From Shinella sumterensis (GTDB lineage Bacteria; Pseudomonadota; Alphaproteobacteria; Rhizobiales; Rhizobiaceae), in contig NZ_MYFN02000013.1 in NCBI RefSeq assembly GCF_004514425.2, positions 62,001-126,000 on the forward strand: a DNA stretch of 64,000 bases, given 5' to 3'. Positions 38,787-49,429 of the stretch are shown here, in pieces. The number at the start of each line of letters is the position of its first letter. The stretch's first letter is position 1. The notes beneath the pieces are model-generated. The model was not told where the DNA came from. It saw nothing but the letters and a program-made list of their open reading frames with translations, and made no database searches. Position numbers and translations under genes: made by a program.

Positions 38787-39352
38787 CATCCAACACGCTC
38801 GTCGCGCCGCAGCCGAAGGGGATCATCGATCCCTCGACCGGCAAGCCCATTGGCAGCAACGATGCCTTCTTCGGCGAGATCAACAACGAGCTCGCCGACA
38901 AGGGTTTTCTCGTCACCTCCACGGATGAGCTCATCACCTGGGCCCGTACCGGCTCGCTGATGTGGATGACCTTCGGCCTGGCCTGCTGCGCCGTCGAGAT
39001 GATGCAGCTTTCCATGCCGCGTTACGACGTGGAGCGCTTCGGCTTTGCGCCGCGCGCCAGCCCGCGCCAGTCCGACGTCATGATCGTCGCCGGCACGCTG
39101 ACCAACAAGATGGCGCCCGCGCTCCGCAAGGTCTACGACCAGATGCCGGAACCGCGCTACGTCATCTCGATGGGCTCCTGCGCCAACGGCGGCGGCTACT
39201 ATCATTATTCCTACTCGGTGGTGCGCGGCTGTGACCGCGTGGTGCCGGTCGACATCTATGTACCAGGCTGTCCTCCCACGGCGGAAGCGCTCCTCTACGG
39301 CGTGCTCCTGCTGCAGAAGAAGATCCGCCGGACCGGTACGATCGAGCGTTAA
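38777..39352 (+). CDS. nuoB: NADH-quinone oxidoreductase subunit B
   Basis: 191 residues from the ATG at 38777 inside the end of nuoA. Carries iron-sulfur cluster N2, the last electron carrier before quinone: C70, C71 ([10 protein letters not shown]), C135 (GSCANGGG) and C165 (PGCPPTAE). Sequence is of the standard alphaproteobacterial form, with an N-terminal extension of about 35 residues. Confidence 0.98.
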   Translation: MGVASNTLVAPQPKGIIDPSTGKPIGSNDAFFGEINNELADKGFLVTSTDELITWARTGSLMWMTFGLACCAVEMMQLSMPRYDVERFGFAPRASPRQSDVMIVAGTLTNKMAPALRKVYDQMPEPRYVISMGSCANGGGYYHYSYSVVRGCDRVVPVDIYVPGCPPTAEALLYGVLLLQKKIRRTGTIER

Positions 39353-39370
39353 GGGCAGGGGACTTTAGAT

Positions 39371-39976
39371 ATGAGCGAAGCTCTGCGGGAGCTCTCCTCC
39401 CACATCGGCGAAGTCGCCGGCGGCCTGGTGTCGTCCGCCGACATCGCCTATGGCGAACTCACCCTGAAGACCGACGGCGCGCGCGTCGTCGAGCTTCTGA
39501 CCTTCCTGCGCGATGACGTGCAGTGCGGTTTCGTCAATCTCATCGATATCTGCGGCGTCGACTGGCCGGCGCGCGCCGAGCGCTTCGACGTGGTCTACCA
39601 CCTCCTGTCGCCGCGCCAGAACCTGCGCATCCGCGTCAAGGTCGCGACCGGCGAGGACGTTCCCGTTCCCTCGGCCTGTTCCGTCTATCCGGGCGCCGAC
39701 TGGTTCGAGCGCGAAGCCTACGACATGTACGGCATCCTCTTCACCGGCCACCCGGACCTGCGCCGCATCCTCACCGACTACGGTTTCGAGGGGCACCCGC
39801 TGCGCAAGGACTTCCCGACGACCGGTTTCGTGGAAGTGCGCTATGACGACGAGGTCAAGCGCGTCGTGTACGAACCGGTCGAACTGAAGCAGGAATTCCG
39901 TAACTTCGACTTCCTCTCCCCCTGGGAAGGCACGGACTACGTGCTGCCGGGGGATGAGAAGGCGAAGACGAACTGA
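39371..39976 (+). CDS. nuoC: NADH-quinone oxidoreductase subunit C
   Basis: 201 residues. Peripheral-arm subunit (30-kDa homologue) that binds NuoD. Diagnostic C-terminal block: [39 protein letters not shown]. Separate from nuoD here, unlike the fused E. coli protein. Confidence 0.97.
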   Translation: MSEALRELSSHIGEVAGGLVSSADIAYGELTLKTDGARVVELLTFLRDDVQCGFVNLIDICGVDWPARAERFDVVYHLLSPRQNLRIRVKVATGEDVPVPSACSVYPGADWFEREAYDMYGILFTGHPDLRRILTDYGFEGHPLRKDFPTTGFVEVRYDDEVKRVVYEPVELKQEFRNFDFLSPWEGTDYVLPGDEKAKTN

Positions 39977-40024
39977 TTTTGGGTCACGTAGCCCGATAGG
40001 GCGCCGGCCTCTGGAGCAAGCGGT

Positions 40025-41215
40025 ATGAACGAGCACAACGTTCGCAATTTCAACATCAACTTCGGCCCGCAGCATCCTGCGGCGCACGGGGTTCTCCGTC
40101 TGGTTCTTGAACTCGACGGCGAAATCGTCGAGCGCGTCGATCCGCATATCGGCCTGCTGCACCGTGGCACCGAGAAGCTGATCGAGACGAAGACCTATCT
40201 TCAGGCCGTTCCCTATTTCGACCGCCTCGACTACGTCGCGCCGATGAACCAGGAACATGCCTTCGCGCTGGCCGTCGAGAAGCTGACGGGCACGGAAGTT
40301 CCGATCCGCGGGCAGCTGATCCGCGTGCTCTATTCGGAGATCGGCCGCATCCTGTCGCATCTGCTCAACGTCACGACCCAGGCCATGGACGTCGGCGCGC
40401 TGACGCCGCCGCTCTGGGGTTTCGAAGAGCGCGAAAAGCTGATGGTGTTCTACGAGCGTGCCTGCGGCGCGCGCATGCACTCGGCCTATATCCGTCCGGG
40501 TGGCGTGCATCAGGACCTGCCGCACGAGCTGGTGGAAGATATCGGCAAGTGGATCGACCCGTTCCTGAAGACCGTCGACGATATCGACGCGCTTCTGACA
40601 GGCAACCGCATCTTCAAGCAGCGCAACGTCGATATCGGCGTCGTGAAGCTGGAAGACTGCTGGGCCTGGGGCTTCTCGGGCGTGATGGTGCGTGGCTCGG
40701 GCGCGGCCTGGGACCTGCGTCGCTCGCAGCCCTACGAGTGCTATTCCGACCTCGACTTCGATATTCCGATCGGCAAGAACGGCGACTGCTACGATCGTTA
40801 CGTCATCCGCATGATCGAGATGCGCGAATCGGCGAAGATCATGCGCCAGTGCGTCGACCGCCTGCTCGGCGACGCCAAGGTCGGCCCGGTCTCCTCCATC
40901 GACGGCAAGATGGTTCCGCCGAAGCGCGGCCAAATGAAGCGTTCGATGGAAGCGCTCATCCACCACTTCAAGCTCTATACCGAAGGCTATCACGTGCCGG
41001 CGGGCGAGGTGTATGCGGCCGTCGAAGCGCCGAAGGGCGAATTCGGCGTCTATCTCGTCGCCGACGGCACCAACAAGCCGTATCGCTGCAAGATCCGCGC
41101 CCCGGGCTATGCCCACCTGCAGGCGATGGATTTCATCTGTCGTGGCCACCAGCTTGCCGACGTCTCGGCGATCCTGGGCTCGCTGGATATCGTGTTCGGC
41201 GAGGTTGACCGCTGA
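40025..41215 (+). CDS. nuoD: NADH-quinone oxidoreductase subunit D
   Basis: 396 residues. 49-kDa homologue that forms the quinone-binding site with NuoB. Landmarks: [21 protein letters not shown] near the start, [14 protein letters not shown], and the C-terminal [33 protein letters not shown]. Its stop shares a base with the start of the inserted small secreted gene (TGATG). Confidence 0.98.
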   Translation: MNEHNVRNFNINFGPQHPAAHGVLRLVLELDGEIVERVDPHIGLLHRGTEKLIETKTYLQAVPYFDRLDYVAPMNQEHAFALAVEKLTGTEVPIRGQLIRVLYSEIGRILSHLLNVTTQAMDVGALTPPLWGFEEREKLMVFYERACGARMHSAYIRPGGVHQDLPHELVEDIGKWIDPFLKTVDDIDALLTGNRIFKQRNVDIGVVKLEDCWAWGFSGVMVRGSGAAWDLRRSQPYECYSDLDFDIPIGKNGDCYDRYVIRMIEMRESAKIMRQCVDRLLGDAKVGPVSSIDGKMVPPKRGQMKRSMEALIHHFKLYTEGYHVPAGEVYAAVEAPKGEFGVYLVADGTNKPYRCKIRAPGYAHLQAMDFICRGHQLADVSAILGSLDIVFGEVDR

Positions 41216-41454
41216 TGCCGAAAGCCGCCCTTGCCATCGTCGCCGCTGTCCTGACCGCCGTGCCTGCGCTTGCGCAGGAGGGCGGCGAGGGCAACGCGTC
41301 GTCGACGATCGGCCAACTGGCGGGGCAGGGCTATGAGATCAAGGCGGCGGCGCCGAATGGCAGCCGTTACGTCCTATTCATGCAGAAAGAGAAGTCTGTC
41401 TACGCCTGCGAGTTCGTCAACACGACGAGAACGCAGTGCCGGCAGATTAACTGA
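41215..41454 (+). CDS. Small secreted protein inserted between nuoD and nuoE
   Basis: 79 residues. The ATG uses the last base of the nuoD stop (TGATG), so translation is coupled. Residues 1-21 form a signal peptide ending VPALAQ. The mature part of about 58 residues has two Cys (YACEF and TQCRQIN), able to form a disulfide in the periplasm, and a segment [25 protein letters not shown]. It is not a core complex I subunit. The signal peptide argues for a periplasmic product, possibly linked to assembly or just carried in the operon. Confidence 0.8.
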   Translation: MPKAALAIVAAVLTAVPALAQEGGEGNASSTIGQLAGQGYEIKAAAPNGSRYVLFMQKEKSVYACEFVNTTRTQCRQIN

Positions 41455-41470
41455 GACAAGGCGTTACAGA

Positions 41471-42604
41471 ATGTCCGTTCGTCGACTAGCCGATGATAAT
41501 GTTCAGCCCGCCAGCTTCGCCTTCACCGAGGAGAATGCGGCTTGGGCCAGGGCGACCATCAACAAGTATCCGCAGGGCCGCCAGCAGTCGGCCGTGATCC
41601 CGCTGCTCATGCGGGCGCAGGAACAGGATGGCTGGGTCACCAAGGCGGCGATCGAATCCGTCGCCGACATGCTCGACATGGCCTATATCCGCGTGCTCGA
41701 AGTCGCGACCTTCTACACGCAGTTCCAGCTTCTGCCGGTCGGCACGCGCGCCCATATCCAGGTCTGCGGCACGACGCCCTGCATGCTGCGCGGCGCGGAA
41801 GAGTTGATCAATGTCTGCAAGAAGCGCATCCATCCGGAGCCCTTCCACCGCAACGAGAGCGGCACGCTGTCCTGGGAAGAGGTCGAGTGTCAGGGCGCCT
41901 GCGTCAACGCGCCGATGATCATGATCTTCAAGGACAGCTACGAAGACCTGACGCCCGAGCGGCTGGAGACCATCATCGACCGTTTCGACGCGGGCGAGGG
42001 CGCCGAAGTGGCGACCGGTCCGCAGATCGAGCGCGTCTTCTCCGCACCGGCCGGCGGCCTCACCAGCCTCACCGCGTCGGACGCCGCCGTCGGCAAGACG
42101 GCGCCGCGCAGCCGCAAGACGGCGGATGAGAGCGTCAGCGTTCCCCCGTCGAATGCCGCCAAGCCGAAGACGGACGCCGCTGAAACCGATCCGACGGTCA
42201 AGACGCCGCTGACGGCCAAGGCGGAAGCCGCCGCCAACGCCAAGGTAAAGGGCGAAACGCGCGCCGAGGGTGGCGACGCCGACGAAAAGCAGCCGGCGGC
42301 TGCCGGCGCCAAGCCGTCGCTGAACGACAAGAACCGTCCGGCCGGCATCGAGCGCCCGGCCACGGTCGACGACCTCAAGCTGATCTCCGGCGTCGGCCCG
42401 AAGATCGAAGGCACCCTGCACGAACTCGGCATCTTCACCTTTGCGCAGGTCGCGTCCTGGAAGAAGGCCGAGCGCGAGTGGGTCGACGGCTATCTGAACT
42501 TCAAGGGCCGCATCGAGCGCGACGACTGGGTCAAGCAGGCCAAGGCGCTCGCCAAGGGCGGCGAAGCGGAGTACATCCGCGTTTTCGGCAAGAAGCCGCG
42601 GTAA
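41471..42604 (+). CDS. nuoE: NADH-quinone oxidoreductase subunit E with helix-hairpin-helix tail
   Basis: 377 residues from ATG 41471, about twice the core NuoE length. Residues 1-190 are the thioredoxin-like NuoE with the [2Fe-2S] ligands C99, C104, C140 and C144 ([19 protein letters not shown]). Residues 195-295 are a low-complexity Ala/Lys/Glu/Pro linker. Residues 298-363 form a helix-hairpin-helix module ([21 protein letters not shown], then [13 protein letters not shown]). The same module recurs in the protein encoded at 43925-44605. The tail is known from rhizobial NuoE; its role is not established. Confidence 0.96.
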   Translation: MSVRRLADDNVQPASFAFTEENAAWARATINKYPQGRQQSAVIPLLMRAQEQDGWVTKAAIESVADMLDMAYIRVLEVATFYTQFQLLPVGTRAHIQVCGTTPCMLRGAEELINVCKKRIHPEPFHRNESGTLSWEEVECQGACVNAPMIMIFKDSYEDLTPERLETIIDRFDAGEGAEVATGPQIERVFSAPAGGLTSLTASDAAVGKTAPRSRKTADESVSVPPSNAAKPKTDAAETDPTVKTPLTAKAEAAANAKVKGETRAEGGDADEKQPAAAGAKPSLNDKNRPAGIERPATVDDLKLISGVGPKIEGTLHELGIFTFAQVASWKKAEREWVDGYLNFKGRIERDDWVKQAKALAKGGEAEYIRVFGKKPR

Positions 42605-42615
42605 AGAGGTGAACC

Positions 42616-43920
42616 ATGCTTAAAGATCAGGATCGCATCTTCACCAATATCTACGGCACCAAGGACAGGTCGCTGAAAGGCGCCATGGCCCGTGGCCAGT
42701 GGGACGGCACCAAGCAGCTTCTCGAAAAGGGCCGCGACTGGATCATCAACGAGATCAAGGCGTCCGGCCTGCGCGGCCGCGGCGGCGCCGGCTTCCCGAC
42801 CGGTCTCAAATGGTCCTTCATGCCGAAGGAATCCGACGGCCGCCCGCACTATCTCGTCGTGAACGCCGACGAATCCGAGCCCGGCACCTGCAAGGACCGC
42901 GATATCCTGCGCCACGATCCGCATACGCTGATCGAGGGCTGCGTCGTCGCATCCTTCGCCATGGGGGCCCATGCCGCCTATATCTATGTGCGCGGCGAGT
43001 TCATCCGCGAGCGCGAGGCGCTTCAGGCGGCCATCGACGAGTGCTACGACGCGGGCCTGCTCGGCAAGAACAACAAGCTGGGCTATGACATCGATGTCTT
43101 CGTCCACCACGGCGCCGGCGCCTATATCTGCGGCGAAGAGACCGCGTTGCTCGAAAGCCTCGAGGGCAAGAAGGGCCAGCCGCGCCTGAAGCCGCCATTC
43201 CCGGCCAATATGGGCCTCTACGGTTGCCCGACGACCGTCAACAACGTCGAGTCGATCGCCGTCACCCCGACGATCCTGCGCCGCGGCGCCGGCTGGTTCT
43301 CCTCGTTCGGCCGCCCGAACAATGTCGGCACCAAGCTGTTCATGATGTCGGGCCACGTCAACACGCCCTGCACCGTCGAGGAAAGCATGGGCATCTCCTT
43401 CAAGGAGATGGTCGAGAAGCACGGCGGCGGCATTCGCGGCGGCTGGGACAACCTGCTGGCTGTCATTCCCGGCGGCGCATCCTGCCCGGTCGTCAAGGCC
43501 GAGGACATGATGAACGTCACGCTCGACTTCGACGGCCTGCGCGAGGTGAAGTCCTCGTTCGGCACCGGCGGCATGATCATCATGGATCGCTCCACCGACA
43601 TCATCAAGGCGATCTGGCGCATCTCGGCCTTCTTCAAGCACGAGAGCTGCGGCCAGTGCACGCCCTGCCGCGAAGGCACGGGCTGGATGATGCGCGTGAT
43701 GGAGCGCATGGTGCGCGGCAACGCGCAGAAGCGCGAGATCGACATGCTGTTCGACGTCACCAAGCAGATCGAAGGTCACACGATCTGCGCGCTTGGCGAC
43801 GCGGCCGCCTGGCCGATCCAGGGCCTCATCCGCAATTTCCGCCCCGAGATCGAGGCGCGGATCGACCAGTACACCGCCAATGCCATGGCGCATGGCGCGG
43901 TGCTGGAAGCAGCGGAGTAA
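42616..43920 (+). CDS. nuoF: NADH-quinone oxidoreductase subunit F
   Basis: 434 residues. 51-kDa homologue: binds NADH and FMN and passes electrons to cluster N3. [13 protein letters not shown] near residue 54 and [18 protein letters not shown] are the nucleotide and flavin regions. C345, C348 and C351 ([12 protein letters not shown]) with a later Cys in HTICALGD bind the [4Fe-4S] cluster. Standard length. Confidence 0.98.
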   Translation: MLKDQDRIFTNIYGTKDRSLKGAMARGQWDGTKQLLEKGRDWIINEIKASGLRGRGGAGFPTGLKWSFMPKESDGRPHYLVVNADESEPGTCKDRDILRHDPHTLIEGCVVASFAMGAHAAYIYVRGEFIREREALQAAIDECYDAGLLGKNNKLGYDIDVFVHHGAGAYICGEETALLESLEGKKGQPRLKPPFPANMGLYGCPTTVNNVESIAVTPTILRRGAGWFSSFGRPNNVGTKLFMMSGHVNTPCTVEESMGISFKEMVEKHGGGIRGGWDNLLAVIPGGASCPVVKAEDMMNVTLDFDGLREVKSSFGTGGMIIMDRSTDIIKAIWRISAFFKHESCGQCTPCREGTGWMMRVMERMVRGNAQKREIDMLFDVTKQIEGHTICALGDAAAWPIQGLIRNFRPEIEARIDQYTANAMAHGAVLEAAE

Positions 43921-43924
43921 GACG

Positions 43925-44605
43925 ATGAAGACGCCGGCCGGACAGGATGGAAATGCCACCAATGTCCCGCCGGCCGAAGCGGCCGGCGACGACCCCTTCG
44001 GGATGGCGCAGTGGTTGAAGGATGTGCCCGATGTGCCGCTGCATCCGCTGATGGCGCATCCGGTCGCGGCGATGGCCGCGACGGCGGCGATCGGCTTCGG
44101 GCTTGCCGGCCAGATGGCCGGCGCGATGCTGGGGCTGATGCAGGGGGCCGCGGGACAGGCCAAGGCGGCGCTGGACGAGGCGGCGGATCTGGCCGCCAGG
44201 GCCAAGGCTGAGCCGGTCGGGGCAAAGCCGGTGCTGAGGGTGGTGCCGAAGGAACCGGTGGCGAAGGCGCAAACGCCCGCCGTCGAACGGAAGGCGAAGG
44301 TGGCGCGGGACAAGACCGCGACGCCGAAGCCGGCGGACGAAAAGCCGGTGCGCACGGCGCCGGTGAAGAAGGCCGCCAAGGCCGATGACCTGAAGATGAT
44401 TTCGGGCATCGGGCCGAAGCTGGAGCAGGTGCTGAACGGCATGGGCTTCACGCGCTACGCCGACATCGCAGCCCTCGGGGACGCGGATGTCGCAAGGATC
44501 GAGGCCGAACTCGGCGCTGGCGGGCGGATTGCCCGCGATGGCTGGGTGGAGCAGGCAAGGACGCTGGCGAAGGGCAGGGGAAAGACCCGCCCGGACCGGC
44601 AGTAG
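43925..44605 (+). CDS. Membrane-anchored helix-hairpin-helix protein in the nuo operon
   Basis: 226 residues from ATG 43925, five bases after nuoF. Residues 46-73 are Ala/Gly/Met-rich and hydrophobic enough for one or two membrane segments (AAMAATAAIGFGLAGQMAGA). Residues 80-152 form a charged Ala/Lys/Pro linker. Residues 153-216 are a helix-hairpin-helix module (DDLKMISGIGPKLEQVLNGMG, later GWVEQARTLAKG) clearly homologous to the tail of NuoE in the same operon. It is not one of the 14 core subunits. An accessory or assembly role at the membrane is inferred from the position and the shared module. Confidence 0.82.
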   Translation: MKTPAGQDGNATNVPPAEAAGDDPFGMAQWLKDVPDVPLHPLMAHPVAAMAATAAIGFGLAGQMAGAMLGLMQGAAGQAKAALDEAADLAARAKAEPVGAKPVLRVVPKEPVAKAQTPAVERKAKVARDKTATPKPADEKPVRTAPVKKAAKADDLKMISGIGPKLEQVLNGMGFTRYADIAALGDADVARIEAELGAGGRIARDGWVEQARTLAKGRGKTRPDRQ

Positions 44606-44701
44606 AAACGAAGGCAAAGGACCGGGTCACGTCCCGGGCCGAAGGCCGGAGAGAGAATGGCGCTGGTGAGACGCGGTTTCGCGTCAAAGCGGGATTGAGA
44701 T

Positions 44702-46780
44702 ATGGCAAAGCTGATCGTCGACGGAAAAGAAATCGAAGTCCCTGACCACTTCACGCTGCTTCAGGCGTGCGAGGAGGCGGGCGCCGAAGTTCCGCGCTTC
44801 TGTTTCCACGAGCGGCTTTCGGTCGCCGGCAACTGCCGCATGTGCCTCGTCGAGGTGAAGGGCGGCCCGCCGAAGCCGGCGGCCTCCTGCGCCATGGGCG
44901 TGCGCGACCTGCGGCCGGGCCCGAACGGCGAACCGCCGGAAGTCTTCACGACCACGCCGATGGTCAAGAAGGCGCGCGAAGGCGTGATGGAGTTCCTGCT
45001 CATCAACCACCCGCTGGATTGCCCGATCTGCGACCAGGGCGGCGAATGCGACCTGCAGGACCAGGCGATGGCCTTCGGCATCGATTCGTCGCGCTACGCT
45101 GAGAACAAGCGCGCGGTCGAGGACAAGTATATCGGCCCGCTCGTCAAGACGATCATGAACCGCTGCATTCACTGCACGCGCTGCGTTCGTTTCACGACCG
45201 AGGTCGCCGGCATCACCGAGCTCGGCCTGATCGGCCGCGGTGAAGACGCCGAGATCACCACCTATCTCGAGCAGGCGATGACCTCGGAGCTCCAGGGCAA
45301 CGTCGTCGACCTCTGCCCGGTCGGCGCGCTGACCTCCAAGCCCTTCGCCTTCACGGCCCGTCCGTGGGAGCTGAACAAGACCGAATCCATCGACGTCATG
45401 GACGCCGTCGGCTCGGCCATCCGCGTCGATACGCGCGGTCGCGAAGTCATGCGCATCCTGCCGCGCGTCAACGAAGAGATCAACGAAGAGTGGATCTCCG
45501 ACAAGACCCGCTTCATCTGGGACGGCCTGAAGACCCAGCGTCTCGACCGTCCGTATGTCCGCAAGGACGGCCGCTTGCAGCCCGCCTCCTGGGCCGAGGC
45601 CTTCGGCGCCATCAAGGCAGCCGTTGCCGGCAAGCCGGGCGACCGCATCGGCGCCATCGCCGGCGATCTGGCCTCCGTCGAGGAAATCTACGCGCTGCGC
45701 GAGCTGATGACCTCGCTCGGTTCCGTGAACATCGATTGCCGCCAGGACGGTTCGGTGCTCGACCCGTCGCTCGGCCGTGCAAGCTATATCTTCAACCCGA
45801 CCATCGAAGGCATCGAGCAGGCCGACGCGCTGCTCATCGTCGGCTCCAACCCGCGCCTCGAAGCCGCCGTGCTCAACGCCCGCATCCGCAAGCGCTGGCG
45901 CATGGACAACTTCCCGATCGGCGTGATCGGCGAGCAGGGCGAACTGCGCTACGGCTACGAATATCTCGGCGCCGGCACGGACACGCTGTCCGGCCTCCTC
46001 AACGGTTCGATCTCGTTTGCCGAAACGCTGAAGAAGGCCGAGCGTCCGATGATCATCGTCGGCCAGGGCGCGCTGTCGCGCGCCGATGGGCTGGCCGTTC
46101 TCTCGGCCGTCTCGGCGCTTGCGGAGACTGTCGGTGCGGTCACGGCCGGCTGGAACGGCCTTGCCGTGCTGCACACCGCCGCTGCCCGCGTCGGTGCGCT
46201 CGACCTCGGCTTCGTGCCGGGCGAGGGCGGCAAGGCGGCCGCCGAGATGCTTGACGGCACCGACGTGCTCTTCCTGCTCGGCGCCGACGAGATGGACTTC
46301 GCGAAGAAGTCCGCCTTCACCGTCTATATCGGCTCGCATGGCGACAACGCGGCGCATGTCGCCGATGTCATCCTGCCGGGCGCGACCTATACCGAGAAGT
46401 CGGGCACCTGGGTCAACACGGAAGGCCGCGTCCAGATGGGCAACCGCGCCGGCTTCGCACCGGGCGACGCCCGCGAGGACTGGGCGATCCTGCGTGCGCT
46501 TTCCGACGTTCTCGGCAAGAAGCTGCCGTTCGATTCGCTCGTCCAGCTGCGTGCAAAACTCTATGCCGCGCACCCGCATTTCGCCGCGATCGACGAGATC
46601 GCACCGGGCGAAATCGCCGATCTCTCGGCCCTTGCGAAAAAAGGCGGGACGATGGCGAATTCCGGGTTTGCGTCTCCGATCAAAGACTTCTATTTGACGA
46701 ACCCGATAGCGCGCGCCTCCGCGGTCATGGCCGAATGCTCGGCGCTTGCCCGCAACAATTTCAAAGCCGCGGCGGAATGA
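44702..46780 (+). CDS. nuoG: NADH-quinone oxidoreductase subunit G
   Basis: 692 residues. 75-kDa homologue, the largest peripheral-arm subunit. N-terminal ferredoxin-like [2Fe-2S] domain ([19 protein letters not shown]), then a His-Cys3 cluster in [22 protein letters not shown], then a [4Fe-4S] set in [12 protein letters not shown] with a later Cys in [10 protein letters not shown], and a long molybdopterin-oxidoreductase-like C-terminal domain without cofactor residues. Standard alphaproteobacterial length. It follows a 96-base gap after the inserted helix-hairpin-helix gene. Confidence 0.98.
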   Translation: MAKLIVDGKEIEVPDHFTLLQACEEAGAEVPRFCFHERLSVAGNCRMCLVEVKGGPPKPAASCAMGVRDLRPGPNGEPPEVFTTTPMVKKAREGVMEFLLINHPLDCPICDQGGECDLQDQAMAFGIDSSRYAENKRAVEDKYIGPLVKTIMNRCIHCTRCVRFTTEVAGITELGLIGRGEDAEITTYLEQAMTSELQGNVVDLCPVGALTSKPFAFTARPWELNKTESIDVMDAVGSAIRVDTRGREVMRILPRVNEEINEEWISDKTRFIWDGLKTQRLDRPYVRKDGRLQPASWAEAFGAIKAAVAGKPGDRIGAIAGDLASVEEIYALRELMTSLGSVNIDCRQDGSVLDPSLGRASYIFNPTIEGIEQADALLIVGSNPRLEAAVLNARIRKRWRMDNFPIGVIGEQGELRYGYEYLGAGTDTLSGLLNGSISFAETLKKAERPMIIVGQGALSRADGLAVLSAVSALAETVGAVTAGWNGLAVLHTAAARVGALDLGFVPGEGGKAAAEMLDGTDVLFLLGADEMDFAKKSAFTVYIGSHGDNAAHVADVILPGATYTEKSGTWVNTEGRVQMGNRAGFAPGDAREDWAILRALSDVLGKKLPFDSLVQLRAKLYAAHPHFAAIDEIAPGEIADLSALAKKGGTMANSGFASPIKDFYLTNPIARASAVMAECSALARNNFKAAAE

Positions 46781-46800
46781 GCGCGAAGGAATAAGACGTT

Positions 46801-47847
46801 ATGGACGCTTTCATTTCGACCTATGTCTGGCCCGGCCTCATCATCGTGGCCCAGTCGCTTCTGCTGCTGGTGCTGCTTCTGGTGTCGATCGCCTTCATCC
46901 TTCTGGCAGACCGCAAGATCTGGGCGGCCGTTCAGCTGCGCCGCGGCCCGAACGTCGTCGGCCCCTTCGGCCTGCTGCAGTCCTTCGCCGACCTTCTGAA
47001 GTTCGTCTTCAAGGAGCCGGTCATCCCGGCAACGGCCAACAAGGTCATCTTCCTGCTGGCCCCGCTCGTTTCGGTGACGCTGGCGCTGGCGACCTGGGCG
47101 GTGATCCCGGTCAACGACGGCTGGATGATCGCCAACATCAATGTCGGCATCCTCTACATCTTCGCGATCTCGTCGCTCGAAGTGTACGGCATCATCATGG
47201 GCGGCTGGGCTTCGAACTCGAAGTACCCGTTCCTCGGCGCGCTGCGTTCGGCCGCACAGATGGTGTCCTATGAAGTGTCGATCGGCTTCGTCATCGTCAC
47301 CGTGTTGCTCTGCGTCGGTTCGCTGAACCTGTCGGATATCGTCAACGCGCAGAGCGACGGTCTCGGCACGCGCCTCGGCCTGCCGCCGTCGTTCCTCGAC
47401 TGGCACTGGCTGGCGCTGTTCCCGATGTTCGTGGTCTTCTTCATCTCGGCGCTGGCCGAGACGAACCGCCCGCCTTTCGACCTTCCGGAAGCGGAATCCG
47501 AACTCGTCGCCGGCTTCATGGTCGAGTACGGCTCCACCCCGTACATGATGTTCATGCTCGGCGAATATGCCGCCATCTGCCTGATGTGCGCGCTGACCAC
47601 GATCCTCTTCCTCGGCGGCTGGCTGCCTCCGGTCGACGTCTGGTTCCTGAACTGGGTTCCCGGCATCGTATGGTTCGTCCTGAAGGCGCTTCTCGTCTTC
47701 TTCATGTTCGCGATGGTGAAGGCCTTCGTGCCGCGCTACCGCTACGACCAGCTCATGCGTCTCGGCTGGAAGATCTTCCTTCCGATCTCGCTTGCCATGG
47801 TCGTCATTACCGCATTCGTGCTGAAGCTCACGGGCTGGTCGCCATGA
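46801..47847 (+). CDS. nuoH: NADH-quinone oxidoreductase subunit H
   Basis: 348 residues. Eight-helix ND1 homologue that connects the quinone site to the proton pumps. [36 protein letters not shown] near residue 40 and [25 protein letters not shown] near 220 are invariant family blocks with the acidic residues of the coupling path. Confidence 0.98.
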   Translation: MDAFISTYVWPGLIIVAQSLLLLVLLLVSIAFILLADRKIWAAVQLRRGPNVVGPFGLLQSFADLLKFVFKEPVIPATANKVIFLLAPLVSVTLALATWAVIPVNDGWMIANINVGILYIFAISSLEVYGIIMGGWASNSKYPFLGALRSAAQMVSYEVSIGFVIVTVLLCVGSLNLSDIVNAQSDGLGTRLGLPPSFLDWHWLALFPMFVVFFISALAETNRPPFDLPEAESELVAGFMVEYGSTPYMMFMLGEYAAICLMCALTTILFLGGWLPPVDVWFLNWVPGIVWFVLKALLVFFMFAMVKAFVPRYRYDQLMRLGWKIFLPISLAMVVITAFVLKLTGWSP

Positions 47848-47883
47848 TGACCGTCTCCCGCCTCAGCAGCATTGGAGCTTGAA

Positions 47884-48375
47884 ATGGCTAGTCTTTCGCA
47901 AGCCGTAAATTCGCTGTTCCTCAAGGAATTCGTCGGCGCGTTCTTCCTGTCGATGCGCTACTTCTTCCGCCCGAAGGCAACGGTGAACTATCCCTTCGAA
48001 AAGGGCCCGGTCTCTCCGCGCTTCCGCGGCGAGCATGCGCTGCGCCGTTACCCGAACGGTGAAGAGCGCTGCATCGCCTGCAAGCTGTGCGAGGCGATCT
48101 GTCCTGCCCAGGCCATCACCATCGAGGCCGGTCCGCGCCGCAACGACGGCACCCGCCGCACGGTGCGCTACGACATCGACATGGTGAAGTGCATCTATTG
48201 CGGCTTCTGCCAGGAAGCCTGCCCGGTCGACGCCATCGTCGAAGGTCCGAACTTCGAGTTCTCGACCGAGACGCGCGAAGAGCTCTACTACGACAAGCAG
48301 AAGCTCCTCGAGAACGGCGATCGCTGGGAGCGGGAAATCGCCCGCAACATCGCGATGGACTCGCCTTACCGCTGA
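47884..48375 (+). CDS. nuoI: NADH-quinone oxidoreductase subunit I
   Basis: 163 residues from ATG 47884, chosen because TTGGAGCTTGAA upstream contains the ribosome binding site; the TTG at 47872 would overlap it. Two ferredoxin [4Fe-4S] motifs, [12 protein letters not shown] and [12 protein letters not shown], bind clusters N6a and N6b. Standard length. Confidence 0.98.
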   Translation: MASLSQAVNSLFLKEFVGAFFLSMRYFFRPKATVNYPFEKGPVSPRFRGEHALRRYPNGEERCIACKLCEAICPAQAITIEAGPRRNDGTRRTVRYDIDMVKCIYCGFCQEACPVDAIVEGPNFEFSTETREELYYDKQKLLENGDRWEREIARNIAMDSPYR

Positions 48376-48473
48376 TCGGCGGGGCGTATTGAATTTCAAG
48401 TGCCTGACGAGAGGGTCGTCAGGCTTCGACGGGGAGGGGGGACCTTCTCCGGGGAAGACGAAAAGGCACCAAA

Positions 48474-49088
48474 ATGGGTCTGCAGGCTCTATTCTTCTAT
48501 CTGTTCGCCTTCGTGGCGGTGGCGTCCGCCTTCATGGTGATCGCGTCGAGGAACCCGGTTTATTCCGTGCTGTTCCTGATCCTCACCTTCTTCAACGCGG
48601 CGGGCCTGTTCCTTTTGACGGGCGCCGAGTTCCTGGCGATGATCCTGCTGGTCGTCTATGTCGGCGCCGTCGCGGTTCTCTTCCTCTTCGTCGTCATGAT
48701 GCTGGACATCGACTTCGCCGCCTTGCGTGCGGGCGTGCTTGAATATGCACCGGTCGGCGCGCTCATCGGCGTCATCCTGGCCATCGAGCTCATCGTCGTC
48801 ATCGGCGGTTCGACGCTTTCGCCGGAAATCGCCTCGAACATCTCCATGCCGATCCCGCCGGTGGCGGAACGGACCAACACGGCAGCGCTCGGCGACGTGC
48901 TCTATACGCACTACGTCTATTTCTTCCAGATCGCCGGCCTCGTGCTGCTCGTCGCCATGATCGGCGCGATCGTGCTGACGCTGCGCCACAAGCCAAACAT
49001 CAAGCGCCAGAACATCTCGCAGCAGGTTGCCCGTACGCCGGAAACCGCCGTCGAGGTGGTCAAGGTGAAGCCCGGGCAGGGCATCTGA
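48474..49088 (+). CDS. nuoJ: NADH-quinone oxidoreductase subunit J
   Basis: 204 residues, five membrane helices (ND6 homologue). [33 protein letters not shown] is the conserved helix 2-3 region with the pi-bulge tyrosine. A 98-base gap separates it from nuoI. Confidence 0.97.
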   Translation: MGLQALFFYLFAFVAVASAFMVIASRNPVYSVLFLILTFFNAAGLFLLTGAEFLAMILLVVYVGAVAVLFLFVVMMLDIDFAALRAGVLEYAPVGALIGVILAIELIVVIGGSTLSPEIASNISMPIPPVAERTNTAALGDVLYTHYVYFFQIAGLVLLVAMIGAIVLTLRHKPNIKRQNISQQVARTPETAVEVVKVKPGQGI

Positions 49089-49113
49089 GGCCGCGCGGAC
49101 AAGGAAAAGCATC

Positions 49114-49422
49114 ATGGAAATCGGTATTTCCCACTATCTCACGGTCAGCGCCATCCTCTTCACCCTCGGCGTCTTCGGCATCTTCCTCAACCGGAAGAAC
49201 GTCATCGTCATCCTGATGTCGATCGAACTGATCCTGCTTGCGGTCAACATCAACATGATCGCGTTCTCGGCGTTCCTGAACGACATCGTCGGCCAGGTCT
49301 TCGCGCTGTTCATTCTGACCGTCGCGGCTGCGGAAGCGGCCATCGGTCTTGCAATTCTCGTCGTCTTCTATCGTAACCGCGGTTCGATCGCCGTCGAAGA
49401 CGTCAACGTGATGAAGGGCTGA
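49114..49422 (+). CDS. nuoK: NADH-quinone oxidoreductase subunit K
   Basis: 102 residues, three membrane helices (ND4L homologue). The pump glutamates are present in [17 protein letters not shown] and [15 protein letters not shown]. It ends 7 bases before nuoL. Confidence 0.97.
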   Translation: MEIGISHYLTVSAILFTLGVFGIFLNRKNVIVILMSIELILLAVNINMIAFSAFLNDIVGQVFALFILTVAAAEAAIGLAILVVFYRNRGSIAVEDVNVMKG

Positions 49423-49429
49423 TCGGGTC

